Of a stretch of DNA of 64,000 nucleotides, positions 11,966-24,100 are shown piece by piece. The DNA is from Melanocharis versteri. Its lineage: Eukaryota > Chordata > Aves > Passeriformes > Melanocharitidae. Position 1 is the stretch's first letter; every line of letters begins with the position of its first letter. The DNA is taken from positions 102,012 through 166,011 of the forward strand of contig VZTG01002133.1 of assembly GCA_013397845.1 (NCBI GenBank), written 5' to 3'. The notes under the pieces are model-generated. The model made no database searches. It was not told where the DNA came from and saw only the letters and a list, made by a program, of their open reading frames with translations. Position numbers and translations under genes: made by a program.

Positions 11966-14900
11966 ATTTCAAAATCTCTTTTCGACTTGAAAATGGTCTT
12001 GACTTCAATTACTTAAACTGAAAGGAGGGATCTAAGTCTCCAACTGAAAGGATTTTTTCTATCTATCCTATTGGCCTTCTATCCTATTGTTTACAAAGTG
12101 AACATGCTTCTCTGCTTAGAAATAGAGTCCAGAAGATGCTTTTGTTCTCATTTTCCCTAAATTCATTGTTTCTCTGAGGCAGAGTTATTTTTAGAATTTA
12201 TTTTTATTTTGACATGTCGATCAATTATACTTACAATTGGAATTTGTACCAGCTGAGGCCTGGCCCAAAGCATTCTGCAAATACAGCCCATGAGGAAAAT
12301 GGGGAAAAAGTAGATAAGCATTTTTCCTGAAGACCATGCAATAATTAAAACAGAAGCAATAATATCACAAACCAACCTTTATGAAAAGCAAAGCCAACAT
12401 GCAGTGTCTGAAATCACTGCTCAAGCAATTTCCCATATACCACCGTAGCAGCTGGCTCTCAGTGTTTCTCAGTTCTGTCTTTCATGGGATGAGGTGAAAG
12501 TGCTGACAAGGATGATGCCATTCCTACTCCGTGTTTTTGCTGTGAGACATCAACATAAGCACAGACACGAGGGATAAAAATTCCTGTATGCTGCTGTGGA
12601 CAGAAAAGCTGAGAGCCAGCGAGGGGCTGTGACAGTGACAGCACAGGGCTATGGAAAAAGCAGGACTCTCTCCTTGGACATGTGGGCTGCTCCAGAAAAA
12701 TAAACAGAAGACACAGCCATGGCTTGCCTGCAGAAGGAAAGCTCTGTCAGAAAAGCTAACTGTCTGCCTATGGCTTTAACCAGAACCTTCCACCAAGGAA
12801 CAAAAGGGAACAGACACAAAAACCACACCAACCCTTAGGTTAGGATGAAATTAATTGTGGGCTCCTGACACTGGTGTGTTTTGCTGGGAGATGTTAAAGC
12901 TAGCGTAGCTCTTTCTGCTCAAATGCACTGACAAAGCAGCAGCAGGAGGAAAACCCTTTAGTTCTGTGCTCCATAGGGAACCCAGACCAGCAACAGAGCA
13001 CTGTTGTTCTAAAGCCAAAGACAGTGGGAGAAAAGCATCAGTACCAAATCCACACACAAAACTGCTCAAAAATCACTGGTAAAGACATCTGAAAACATAA
13101 TCACCCACTCCAAACAGCTGTCAGTCATGCAGTAACTGTTTTCAATAATTTCATGGCATTTGTCTTCCACCACGGCTGTCACTGCTGCCCTTATTGGGGT
13201 TAAGCTTGTGTACACCTGAGGGACACAAAGGTGCTACTGCCCACTTCAGCGAGGGGGAGCAGAGGGTGGTAACTTGTCAGTTATCCAACACTGCCTCCCA
13301 CAAACAGTCTGCAAAAGCTAGCAGGCACAAATCCCGTACAGGAATTCCTGGAAATTCTGAACAGAGCTCGTTAGCTTGTACTGGGAGCCACTCTCTCACC
13401 TCTTCCAGTTGCCACACGTGGTGTGAACAGCGTGGCTCGAGTTGCCATGGTCACCGAGGACATCTGTGATAGAAGAGAAACCAAAACAGATCATTTAGTT
13501 TAGACTTAAGAAGCTGAGCCATCTCTACATTTCTTATAACTCAACACGTCACATGTCCTCTACTCCTATGCCAGGAAATGTCACTGAGCCCAGCAGATTT
13601 ACCTCTTACCTCTCCTCCAGTTGCTGGTCCCGTGATCCTATCAAAAGTTGTCATCCCTCAGTCTTCTTTTTCAGCCTATTCTTGCATCTACCAGAATCCC
13701 AATATCACATTTCTATGTAAAGTCCTTACACGTCAGGAAAACAGACTTCTCCTTTACAGAGCAGCAGAAGAAATTTCAGAGTATGAGGAATTACAGACCA
13801 TGATAAAGCAGAAATTTGGGGTGAAATGACAGCACTCTTCCACACAAACATTGCCAACTCTTGTGATCAAAGAACATCAACAGGCCTAAAAGTTAAAAAC
13901 AAACAAACCAATCTAACTTAAAACCTATTTTCTATTTCTTTGCCATGTTATATATCCACTCAGGGCTTGGGGACTTTATTTGGTTTTTAAAATCCACAGA
14001 AATGCTAGGAGTCACAGGAAATCAAGACTCTCACAAACCTCTCTGTTCCCTATGCAGGTTTTTTTTAAGTAAAACACCAAATGTGACGACAAAGAGTGAG
14101 AGGCAGCATCAAAACACATTCTGTCTATTCCTCTTCAGTTCAGACAGGAATAAAGAAGCAAGAATCCACACAGTCACCAGATGTGAGAATATTTCTTTTT
14201 AATTTAAAACAGTTGCAACAATGTCATTCACAGCCTTTCTCATCTCAGACAAATACTCTCCAGAAAGTTAACAGTGCTTCAAGCAAACAACTCAGAATGG
14301 TGCAAAGTAAACCAGGACAGACACTTTCAGGATACAACAGTTAAACCACTGAAGACTGAGTAGAAATCAGACACCAATCTCAGCCATCAAGGTAGGAAGG
14401 GCGATGGGGAAAACAATAAAATGTCCAGTTACACATTTTGCATAGACTTCCAATGCATGAAAACAGCAAAGAGGATAAAAATGGCTGCTGCCAGGATGGA
14501 GAACAAAAGGAATCAGTTGGAGGGGTTTCTAAAGGAATCAAATCTGGATGCATCCACATTCTGAATGTGTTCTGTGACCTGGTGGAGGCTGACTGAATCC
14601 AAGAACTGGGCTGATGTTGGTTTCACTTACATCAAAGTCAGTCAGAGGTAATGGCACTGAACCCAGCAGAGTTACAAGTGACTGGAGTTCAGAAACATCT
14701 ACACTTGTTTTAAAACCACAGCTCCGAATAAACTGATTTTTTATCCTAATTATATTTTAGCTAGGAAGATTAAATAGGAGTTTGTGTCTACATGTGTTGT
14801 GGAGACTGGAGATTGTGACTCGGAATGAGGAGTCCACTGGATCCAGCACGCTGCTAGGAATGAGAGGAGAAGAGGAAATCAAGGAAAAGTTGTTGAGTTT

Positions 14901-17900
14901 TTCTTCCTTCCTATCTCCAAACCTAAATGCATCATACAAAAAAGTAAAAAAAAAGTCTGAGAAATAAGAGCATTATTTACTGCCAGGTCCTGGCGAGCCA
15001 TAATTCTCAGGTTAGATTGTCTCAAACAGCTCACAGTGATTTTTCTTCCTCCATTCTTTTTTGTCAAGAAGCTCCCAGCTCACCGAGCCCCAGCAGCTGC
15101 TCCAGCACCCAGACACAGGGAGTGTGCCCAGGCTGTGCCCTGAGACCTGGCCTGGCACCATTCAGCACCTTCAGACTGTAGCAGGCACAGCCTGGCAGAT
15201 CAGCCATCTCTTCAGTACAGTCTGTTTGAGTGGGGCTTCTGCAATGCTGGAGTTTAAAAAAAAACCAAAGCCCACCAAAACTCCTCTCCCCCACATTAGG
15301 CTGAGGAGTCAGGAGTTTACACCCTGCTCCTCCAGCTTCACGATGTTCTTCAGATAAAACCCATCACAAAAGGGAGACAACTTAACCAGACACCTGAAGA
15401 AAAGGAAGGAGGCCACTGTTTTGGGAGAGAATAAAGTAATTCCTCAAGCACCCGACTGAAGAACTTTTAACATATTTTTAACTGCTAAATTTTAGAAAAC
15501 CTGTAATCCTTTCCCTTAAACTGCTCCCTGCACTCCTGACTAACTTTGATTTGGGCATGCAAAACACGAAACTCAACTGAAAAGAATTCCAGGATCTGAG
15601 CTGGAGTTCACTCACCACAGCCAGCCAAGGGCCCTCCCCTTTCAACCATCATTTCCAGTTTATCACCTTCCATGTGTGCCTCCTGAGACCAGGCAGCTCC
15701 ACAGCCATCACTGTTCTTGGATGCATCAAATAGTTTGCAAGATTCCAGCTCCATCCTTGATCCTACGAGAGCAGCCATGCTTCCAGTTGGGTAATGAACA
15801 TGGAACACCCAACATTTCTAAATTAAAAGGCAGCAGCCACCAGATCTTGGTAGTTTATAAATAGCCCTTTAAGTTCACGAGGCAAGAGGGAAGCTGTTGT
15901 GTTGAACTTCCTTGGAATAATCTTGGGAATTTTAAAAAAAAGATTAAAAATTAAAGAGATGGGGGGAAAAAAGGCCTTTTCTCCTTTTTCTACTGCCAGA
16001 ATGAAAAACCACACAGATATACAGAAGTTTTGCTCTTTCACTTTAAATAGAAGATGTATCACTGCATAATTTGCTGATCCCATTTTCAAACCTGCCACTT
16101 TCTGGTGAAGTCCTCAAATATCCAAGATCTGGAAGAAGGAAAGAAATTACTGGCAGCTTTTATTTCATCCAGAACTGGTGGCTCAGTAAGTACAAGGCAG
16201 CTGAATCTCACAGGGGCCACCCATTAATGTGCCAGGACACTGCACTAATGTGTCCATAAGAGCTCTAAGTGCAGGGAGCTTTCCCAGCAAAGAGACACCT
16301 TTACACTCTACAGAATTATTGCACTGGAATTTCTCTCACAATCTTTCAAGAACAAAACCTGATTAAAATATCAACAATGTTTTTTGGCTCTGTGTGAGGC
16401 TTTATGACCAGAGGGAGAATTATTTTTCCCCAGACACTGCAAAAACTAAAATGCCCTTCTCATAACCAGATGTTTAATTTGGGTTCTCTTCTGTAATGTG
16501 TAGCTGCCTGAATTTTGCTATTAAATTTGCAGGCACTAACTGCAGAGAAAATGTAATGACACCTGTCTGGCTCTCTTGCACTCTGCAAAAAAGGATTTTT
16601 TTTTTTTTTTGACTGCTGCAATTTATTTTGAGGGCTTGGTAACATTGTACAAGGCAACTCCAGCAACAGCCTCTAAGCAGTGTCCAACACTGTGAACCTT
16701 TGGGTTTGTTCCTTTTTTTGGGAATCATGAAAGGTTTTGCACTCATCACTGTAATTCTTCTAGAATGAGTGTTTTCAAATATAATTTTAAAACCCACATA
16801 TGTATTCTCACCTGTGAAAAACATTTAAATAACACCAAAAAAAAAAATAAAGACAGGAAAGGCCAGCCCCTGCCTACCCACCCCATCATCCCTGCCAGAG
16901 ATATCAAACCCCTTTTAGAAGGTGTCTGTTGAAAAGATCAGATTATTGGTGCATTTGCAAATTTAAAGAAAGCAAAAATATCAATTCAAGGGGGCTTTTC
17001 GTTGTTTGTTCTTTGTTCTTGTTGGTTGTTGTTGTTTTGGTTTGGTTTTTTAAGAGAGGGAGAGAGGGCTAAATCAATAAATCAGCAAACTTACTAAGCA
17101 ATTTCTCCCACTCAGATATGAAAGTCAGTATTTAAGCAATCTTCAGCAGAAAGCAGGATTGCTCTGCGAGTACTTCGTCAGGGAGTTGATTTCAAATGGA
17201 ATATGAGTGGTCTAGGTACGAATTTCCCTGACATGAATATAATGGGACATTAAACCCTTCTTTACCTCCTCCATAAGAAAACAAAATTTAAATAACAGCC
17301 TTGCCTTTCCTGAGGGTGTGCATTTAATGTCATAGTCAGAAAGTCTGCTGCTTTTAGCCATCTGTAATCCTGACTCTGTTGGAAGAACTTACAAAATGAA
17401 CATTCAAGTAAAGATGAAGAAACTTATGCCTGCAAAAATAAAATTTCTCTTTGGCAAAAAATGTACAGGGCACTGACAGGAGATTGCTCCTGTCCCCATT
17501 AGTCTCTTAGGCTCATGCATGGAAAAGTCAAATCAAGATACTGTACCACTGAATCCCAACAGATATGATTTTGGCTGACTTTTCTCACTGCACCGCAAAT
17601 AATCTCTGAAATAAGACATTCTGCTTTGAAGAACAGCCACAAACCCCCTCCCTTCAAATGATTTCTCTAAGTGGTCTGGACTCTGGATGAAATCACTGGC
17701 TCCCAGTTACCAAAGACACAAATATTTGTTTGTGGTCTTCGGCGGATGCACGGACAGGACAGGCAGGAGCTGGGCTGAACTGGGCTATTTTTGCTCACCA
17801 CTGAAGCTTCCATATTCTCCACACACTAGCTGCAAACTCCACCAGAAATCCACATGGCCTGTAAGGTGTATAAATTTAAAACAATGTCCTATACAGCACC

Positions 17901-18103
17901 TAATAGAAATCTTCCGTCTAACACTTAAGGCGGCATCAAATGATTGTTTTTAAATACACTATAAACATCCCATGTTTTCCTTTGCTTTTTGGCAGTCCAA
18001 GGGCTAAGGGGTCTTTTGTTGGTTTTAGATTTTTATTGTACGCTTTTTTTGGGCAGGTTAAAAAGGCTTATGGCTTCTTAAGGCCAGGTGATAGATTTGA
18101 GGC
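11966..18103. other. Region between gene tails; probable USP13 3' UTR on its right side
   Basis: No gene is supported between the putative PEX5L end and the USP13 stop. The right part should be USP13 3' UTR, transcribed leftward, but the cleavage site cannot be fixed: TTTATT (AATAAA on the - strand) occurs at 12196, 13975, 16157 and 18032, among others, without a clear winner. Contents are AT-rich sequence, a T/G-rich tract at about 16990-17060 and an exon-like ORF at 13578-13829 that I do not accept as a gene. Confidence 0.45.
16995..17060. repeat. T/G-rich simple tract
   Basis: Irregular GTTGTTTG / GTTGTTGTT / TTTGG runs are followed by a short GAGAGGGAGAGAGGG purine run. This is low-complexity sequence with no coding potential. 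Confidence 0.7.
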
Positions 18104-18197
18104 CTAACTTGGTATCCTGTGGTAAAAATAAATGTAGCCCAGGTCTTTGGGAGGTCGTTCTGAGGCACAGACTCTAAGGTCGTTGTAGATCACCCAT
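18104..18197 (-). CDS. USP13: USP13 last coding exon with stop
   Basis: This 94-nt coding part encodes WVIYNDLRVCASERPPKDLG then YIYFYHRIPS and TAG (18104-18106). YND holds the third catalytic residue. The terminus matches human ...YFYRRIPS closely. The acceptor TTTCCTTTCAG lies just above 18197. Confidence 0.96.
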
Positions 18198-21100
18198 CTG
18201 AAAGGAAAACAAGATTGATTACATTCCATGATTACAAAAATCATCACAGGTTTACCAGGGACTTCTCAGACCCAAACTTCAAAGAGTTTAAAATCTAAAG
18301 TTAGGCATTGCAACGAGAACAAAGAATCAGAGAAACAGCCGAACCAGCTGGCAGAGTCAGGAATTGAAAAAGAGAAGGGATGTGCAGAGGCACGTGTAGC
18401 TACAGCTCAAATGAAGGAAAATCAGGGATTCCCAATGTCAAATAATGGGAGCATATAAAAATCACAGCCAAGATCAGCACCACAGTACCAGCAACACCAG
18501 TATCAGCCCTCAGTTCCATGGGTTTGTTGATGGGCAACAAAAGGAAGCTGGGGACAGCTCAGATAAACTACTCCAGATACAGAACCAATGCCCCAAACTG
18601 AACAGAGATTTGGAATGGCAAGCACAGGAGAGCCAGTGGTGCATTTCACCACAGACTTCAGTGGGATCAGAACTGACTCATCACATCTGTGACAATTTTC
18701 ATTGTTTTGGTGGGAAACCTACAGATGGTGACAGCCCTTGTGGTCTGCCATGAGCACGCCCTGCTCTGCACAGATGCTTCAAATCAAACATTTGCTCGTC
18801 CCATGTGTCTCCCCCAGCTGCACTCACCTTCCTTCCTTTCTGAGATGACAAACGTAGTGGCCACTCATTGTGGATGTTCCCATGTGGCTGATGAACCCGA
18901 ACAGCTCATATCCTGTTTCAAGAAATATAAATGGCACCCTAAGTCTTTCACTGCTAACACTGCAATATGACTCCAGGGGAAATGCTCTTCCTAATAGTGG
19001 AGAAGCAGCTAAGCACTCCTAATTCAGACTCTGCATCCCCAAACCCAGTTTCTGTTAACACTGCAGCATGTTCCCCATTTAAGTAGTGGTCAGATTCACT
19101 GTCAAACATCAAACCAATCCAAATCAAACCCACAGAGATCTGTGCACATATAGCAGGGTTGTGATCACAGCCCCTACAAGGAACAAAACCAGCACATTCA
19201 TTCCCAATTCACAGAGAGCACCACAGAAAGTGCCAAACAGGGAGTTCATTCTGCACACAAATTACCTATGTCTATATATGTGATCACAAATCCCCTATAA
19301 ATCAGAAAAACCCAGAAGTTTGTATTTCAGCAGCCCATGAAAGAGAGGACAGGAAAGAAAGCTCCTCCTTCAACACAAGGACAATTTTTATGCTAAAGTC
19401 TCTGGAGAGCTCAGCACTGGTTCCTGATCCCCACTCATTCATGCCATTCACCTGAATTACCACTAAAAGGTACTTTATTTCAGGATATTGCATAAGGACA
19501 TGGGCCTGGATTTTGGTGGAGAGGGCTTTCCGGAGCCATTTTACAGAATCATATTGGTTATCAGGATTTCAGGCACTCAGTAAAGGGTCTCAGTCTATAA
19601 AGGCTAAGTACCACAAAAAAAAATTATTCCAGGTTTGGGGTTTTTTTTAACCTAACGATAATCAATGTTTCCCATGTCTCCAAAAGACTTAAGGTTGATA
19701 TTTATAATGTTAATATAACAGCAACAACCACAGATGCAAAAATCAAATTGTCTGTTAATTTTTCTTTTTCCTAAGACCTTTACATTCAAGATCAGAGGTA
19801 GAAGTTTAGAACATACCATAGTTATTAGAACTGGTCACTAAAGACCCTTCAAAAAACTTTTTCTGATATTCTGGGCACTGCCACAGAGCTTTTGTACTGC
19901 AGGGCTGTGACACTTCCAGGAGGTTCTCTGCCTACTTCTCAACTTTGCCTGCTGTACATTAGCCCCATCTTGTGGTTTATTTAGCAGCAGTATGACAGAG
20001 AATCTCAACCAAAAGAAAACAAAACACGCAGGACACCAACTATACCTGTTGTACTGTGAATTGGGAACTTGGTTGAAGGGATTATCAAACCACCCAGCAG
20101 ACCACAGGAGGGCAGAAACTCAGGTGGTCTGTAACAGCAGCGCTGTCTTTAGGATGCTCAGCCTCTGAAGATTTAAACATTCTAGCTTTTCTTTGTCTTT
20201 TTATTTTATAGCAACAGAATGAAAAGTAAACCTAGGCCAGGATAGACTTGTATGCTCTGGTAGCAAGAAATTTTGGACTTGGGTTATTCAGTGAGTCCAA
20301 GGAGAGAGTTTTCTGAGCAAACACAGCCCACAGAATTCAACAGCCCACAGAGCTGGATTCAGCCCCAGAAACAAGACTGGAAGTAAATTGCCTGGATCAT
20401 TTTCAAAAAACCCACAATAACTACTTTCAGAACAGGAAGGAGCTCTAAGGACGAGGTGGGTGTGACACGACAACATGACAGCCAGGTCCAAGCTGAAGCA
20501 GAACTTACTTCCAGGCCCGTCTTTGATCCTGGGTCCCTCTGACCCTGTCTCTGCAAGGATATTGGCATTAGCATTGTTCTCCAGATCCATCGTGTCCAAA
20601 GCAGGGTCACTTTCTTCCTCAGGGTCAGGGTGGCTGAAGATCCACTCCAGTGCGCGCTCCAAGTTATTGTTCTACCAGTCAAACAATCAAAAGAGCAGCC
20701 TTTAATACACTCTCTAACATCATGCTGCCACTCATCAGCCTTTGAACAGAGTAAGGATCATGTTTACAGCACTTAAAACTTGTAAGATACCTCTACCTCC
20801 CTGGAAAATAGTGTTCAGCAAGCAGTCTGCAAAAGCTTGACAAACGGAAAAGAAATAATCTCACAACTAAGACCCACTGCCTCAGGTTCTTATGTCGCAG
20901 ACACACAGTCTCTAGGAACCCAGGTAATTTTTCAACAGGTTGAAAGCAGGTGAGTTTTCCTCACTGCCTTCCACGTTTTACCATTCGAGTGAAACACACG
21001 TAGCACCTTCCCCACTCCAGAGAAGTCAGGCATCCCACACTTTGCCAGGATAGTTCCAGGCTCATTCATCCCCTAACTGGATTTTCAGACACCTTTCAAA

Positions 21101-24100
21101 GGCATCTGAGCACGTGCATGCACAAAGCACAGAACATGAAACAAAACCCCAGTGCTACCAATAACCCACAAACTCACTGTTGCCTTCAGTGCCTGAATAG
21201 CCAGATTCCTTTGGAATCCCATGGAAATGATAATTGCAACCATCTCTTCAGGAGGCTGGTTATCTAGCCCAACAGCTCCCAATGCAGCTGCCCCACTGGA
21301 AGCAACTTCTCCAAATGCAGGTATGACCAATGGTTCAGCAAAGTCTGGAACAAACAAACATTCATCAGTTCCTTCTTTTGTCTCACTGACCTGGAAAGTC
21401 AACAACAAACACAAACAAACAACACACAGGACCTCAAAAGCAGTCCTGAAATCAATGTAAGTTCATTTCACTGGCATCTAAATTCAGATTTAGATGTGTG
21501 GAAAGCCTTAAAAACAACAAAATGAATGTGCACATTACAAAATATCTAGGTGCACATGCTCATACTGAGCAGACTGGAATAACTTGGTGTGTTGCAGAAG
21601 TGAAACAACTGCAGGAAGGCAGCAAAGATTGGTATGGAAGCAATGACAACATCAGGATAATAGACAACCCAGTGCACAGATGAAAAATGAACTGACTCCA
21701 TATCTGAAAATGTCAGCTAAGCCCAAGTGAAACTCATTCCCCATTTACACAAGCAACACAAAAGCTCATGGTGAAGCGTGAACTCAACCCAATCTGGAGT
21801 TTCCTGGCAAGGGAGTGCTCAGATGCACTCAGTGCTGAATCATGAGTCCAAACTTTGCATGGATGAAACACAGGAAGTGGAGAACATCTAGCAGCCCTGT
21901 CCATCACTAGACAGCCCAAGTATGGCATGAATGCTCCAGCCTGAGCTAGAGAAGGCTGATATGGAAGAAAAGCATCCAGACCACAGGATTCTTTGTACTT
22001 ACACTTGGTCACAAGTCAGCTTCCCCCTTAGCAGCACGGACCTAGCCAAAGGGTGGAAACAGAGCTGGCCCACACCAGTGGTGAGGACAGGACTTCTGGT
22101 GTAGCTTAGTTTGTTGTCTTCTTCTAGGCAGAGGATACCACAGAATGGTCAAGATCTGCACATCCCAGGAGCAGCTTAGGAAAACTCACTCACACCTCCA
22201 GGTTTCCCAGGTGGGGAAGGGGGGCCGTTGTTTCTGTGTCACACATTATAAAATTTCTACTGACTGCCAAAATCTGCAACCAGGAGCTGAGTTTAACTTA
22301 CACCTTCCAGTCACTGACCTGGTTCTTCCATGTGTGCAATGATCCAGTTGAAAGCAACTTCAGCACCCAGGTTGCCTGTATAGTACACAGCTTTCCGACA
22401 CGCTTCCAAAGGAAAGCCCATCTCTGCCAGCTGCATAACTGAAGACTCGTCAATATCTAGGGCTGCAAGAAAGGACCTTCTAAAATACAAAAGTCTAATT
22501 TCATCCACTGTATAGTATTTCTTATTGTTACTCATGGTGCCATATGTTACAGTACAAATTGCTTGGATTTGGTTTAGTACTTCAATAAACCCACAGCCAT
22601 CAGAAAGCAGCCTTGTACAAAGCATTACAGTAGTTGTTATGGATTTACTGACAATCTTTTGTCTCAGTAGAGACATATATCCCCACATAGATCAGTAAAT
22701 CTTGACGAATTCCTGCAGGACTTTATTTATTTTAAAACACCTCAGCAGTGGATTTCAAGGGGTGAGGAAGTCAGGTGCTGAGCTCAGCGAGAGATGGCAG
22801 CCAAAACCAAGCACCTCTCAAAGGCAGGATCTTCCAGGTTAGAGAAACAACTGCTGCCAGACCTGGCAGCCTCTGCATGACAGGGTCTGACAGCTTTGTG
22901 TGAGATCAGAGCGCAGAGGGAGCCAGGATCAAGGGGCTGTGACCCCCAGAACTGCAAGATGCTCCTGGGGGGCAGCAGGTAGAGGAGCAGCTCATACCTG
23001 GCTACACTGACTCTTTAAGAGAGTCCTGCACACATGGAAGCAAACACTGAACGAGCACAGGAATCAGCTTTCATTTGGAAGCATGCAGGGCAAGGCTTCA
23101 TGCATCTCTATGAGGAGAGAGAAGCCATGAGCTGAGCAAAAGCATAACAGTTTTTTAAGCAGCAGAAAAAAGAGATACGTACACTCCACGAAATGGTTCG
23201 TCATGCGATCTGAAAATTAACAACGGAAAAAAAACAGGGAAAAGGACTTACATGAAGGCTAAGTAGATCCGTATGGGTAAAACAATTCTGTATTTTTAAA
23301 CTCACAGAAATACTTGACCTCATGGAGACATGGCAGTTTCATCCTCACTTCCCTGATGTTTTTGCCATGAATTAGAGCAGGGATATTTCTGCTCGGTAAT
23401 TTTTTTCCCTAACTCAGTTCAGAGCAAAGTGTCACTGATACTGTAAATCAGTAGGAAATAAAGCTGATGGCTGACCTAAGCAAGAATCTGTTAAAAATAA
23501 AGTACCATCACCCATGCATTTACACTAAAACTAGGTCAGTCCAGTCAGCAAGAGGGTAAGAAAGTACAGGCCTTTGTGAGGAACTTATATAGATAAGGGA
23601 TGAAATTAAAACCTTTAGAGAATTGAAATTTGTCATATCCTTGCTCTGCACACAATTGCAGATACTAGCTTTGTTTCACATACATACAGTACAGTATTAT
23701 GCCACCATTATCATAAATATCCAAGCAAATGGGGCAATCCTGTCATGAGAGCATTTGCACTATTGGCTTCATATTAAATACTGAGGCATCCAAATTTCAG
23801 TCATCTGCAGGAAAGTGCAACCACCTGGGTCTAAGGTCACACCATAAAAACATGACTTTACTTGCTATAAACCATTTTATTCTCCAGGGAAACCCAGTGA
23901 ATAAAGGAGGATTTTTAATATTCTTGTTTCTGAACGTGAACATAAAAGAAACAGTTTTTAAGAAAAAAAACCCACAATATAGCATTTTGATCACTCCTCT
24001 TTCTTTCTGCTCCACAAATATAGCCAGCTGTTTGCCATCATCTCCTTGAGACAGAGCTTTTTTTAATGGGCTGTGCAGCCCACGTACATCCAGAGAAGAG

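Noticed and set aside
21345..21390. Alternative upstream acceptor (CTTTCCAG above 21390) adding 46 nt to USP13 exon 18
   Set aside because: 46 nt is not a multiple of three and, in the frame from exon 17, reads into a TGA at once; the acceptor at 21345 restores the conserved EEPDFAEP junction.
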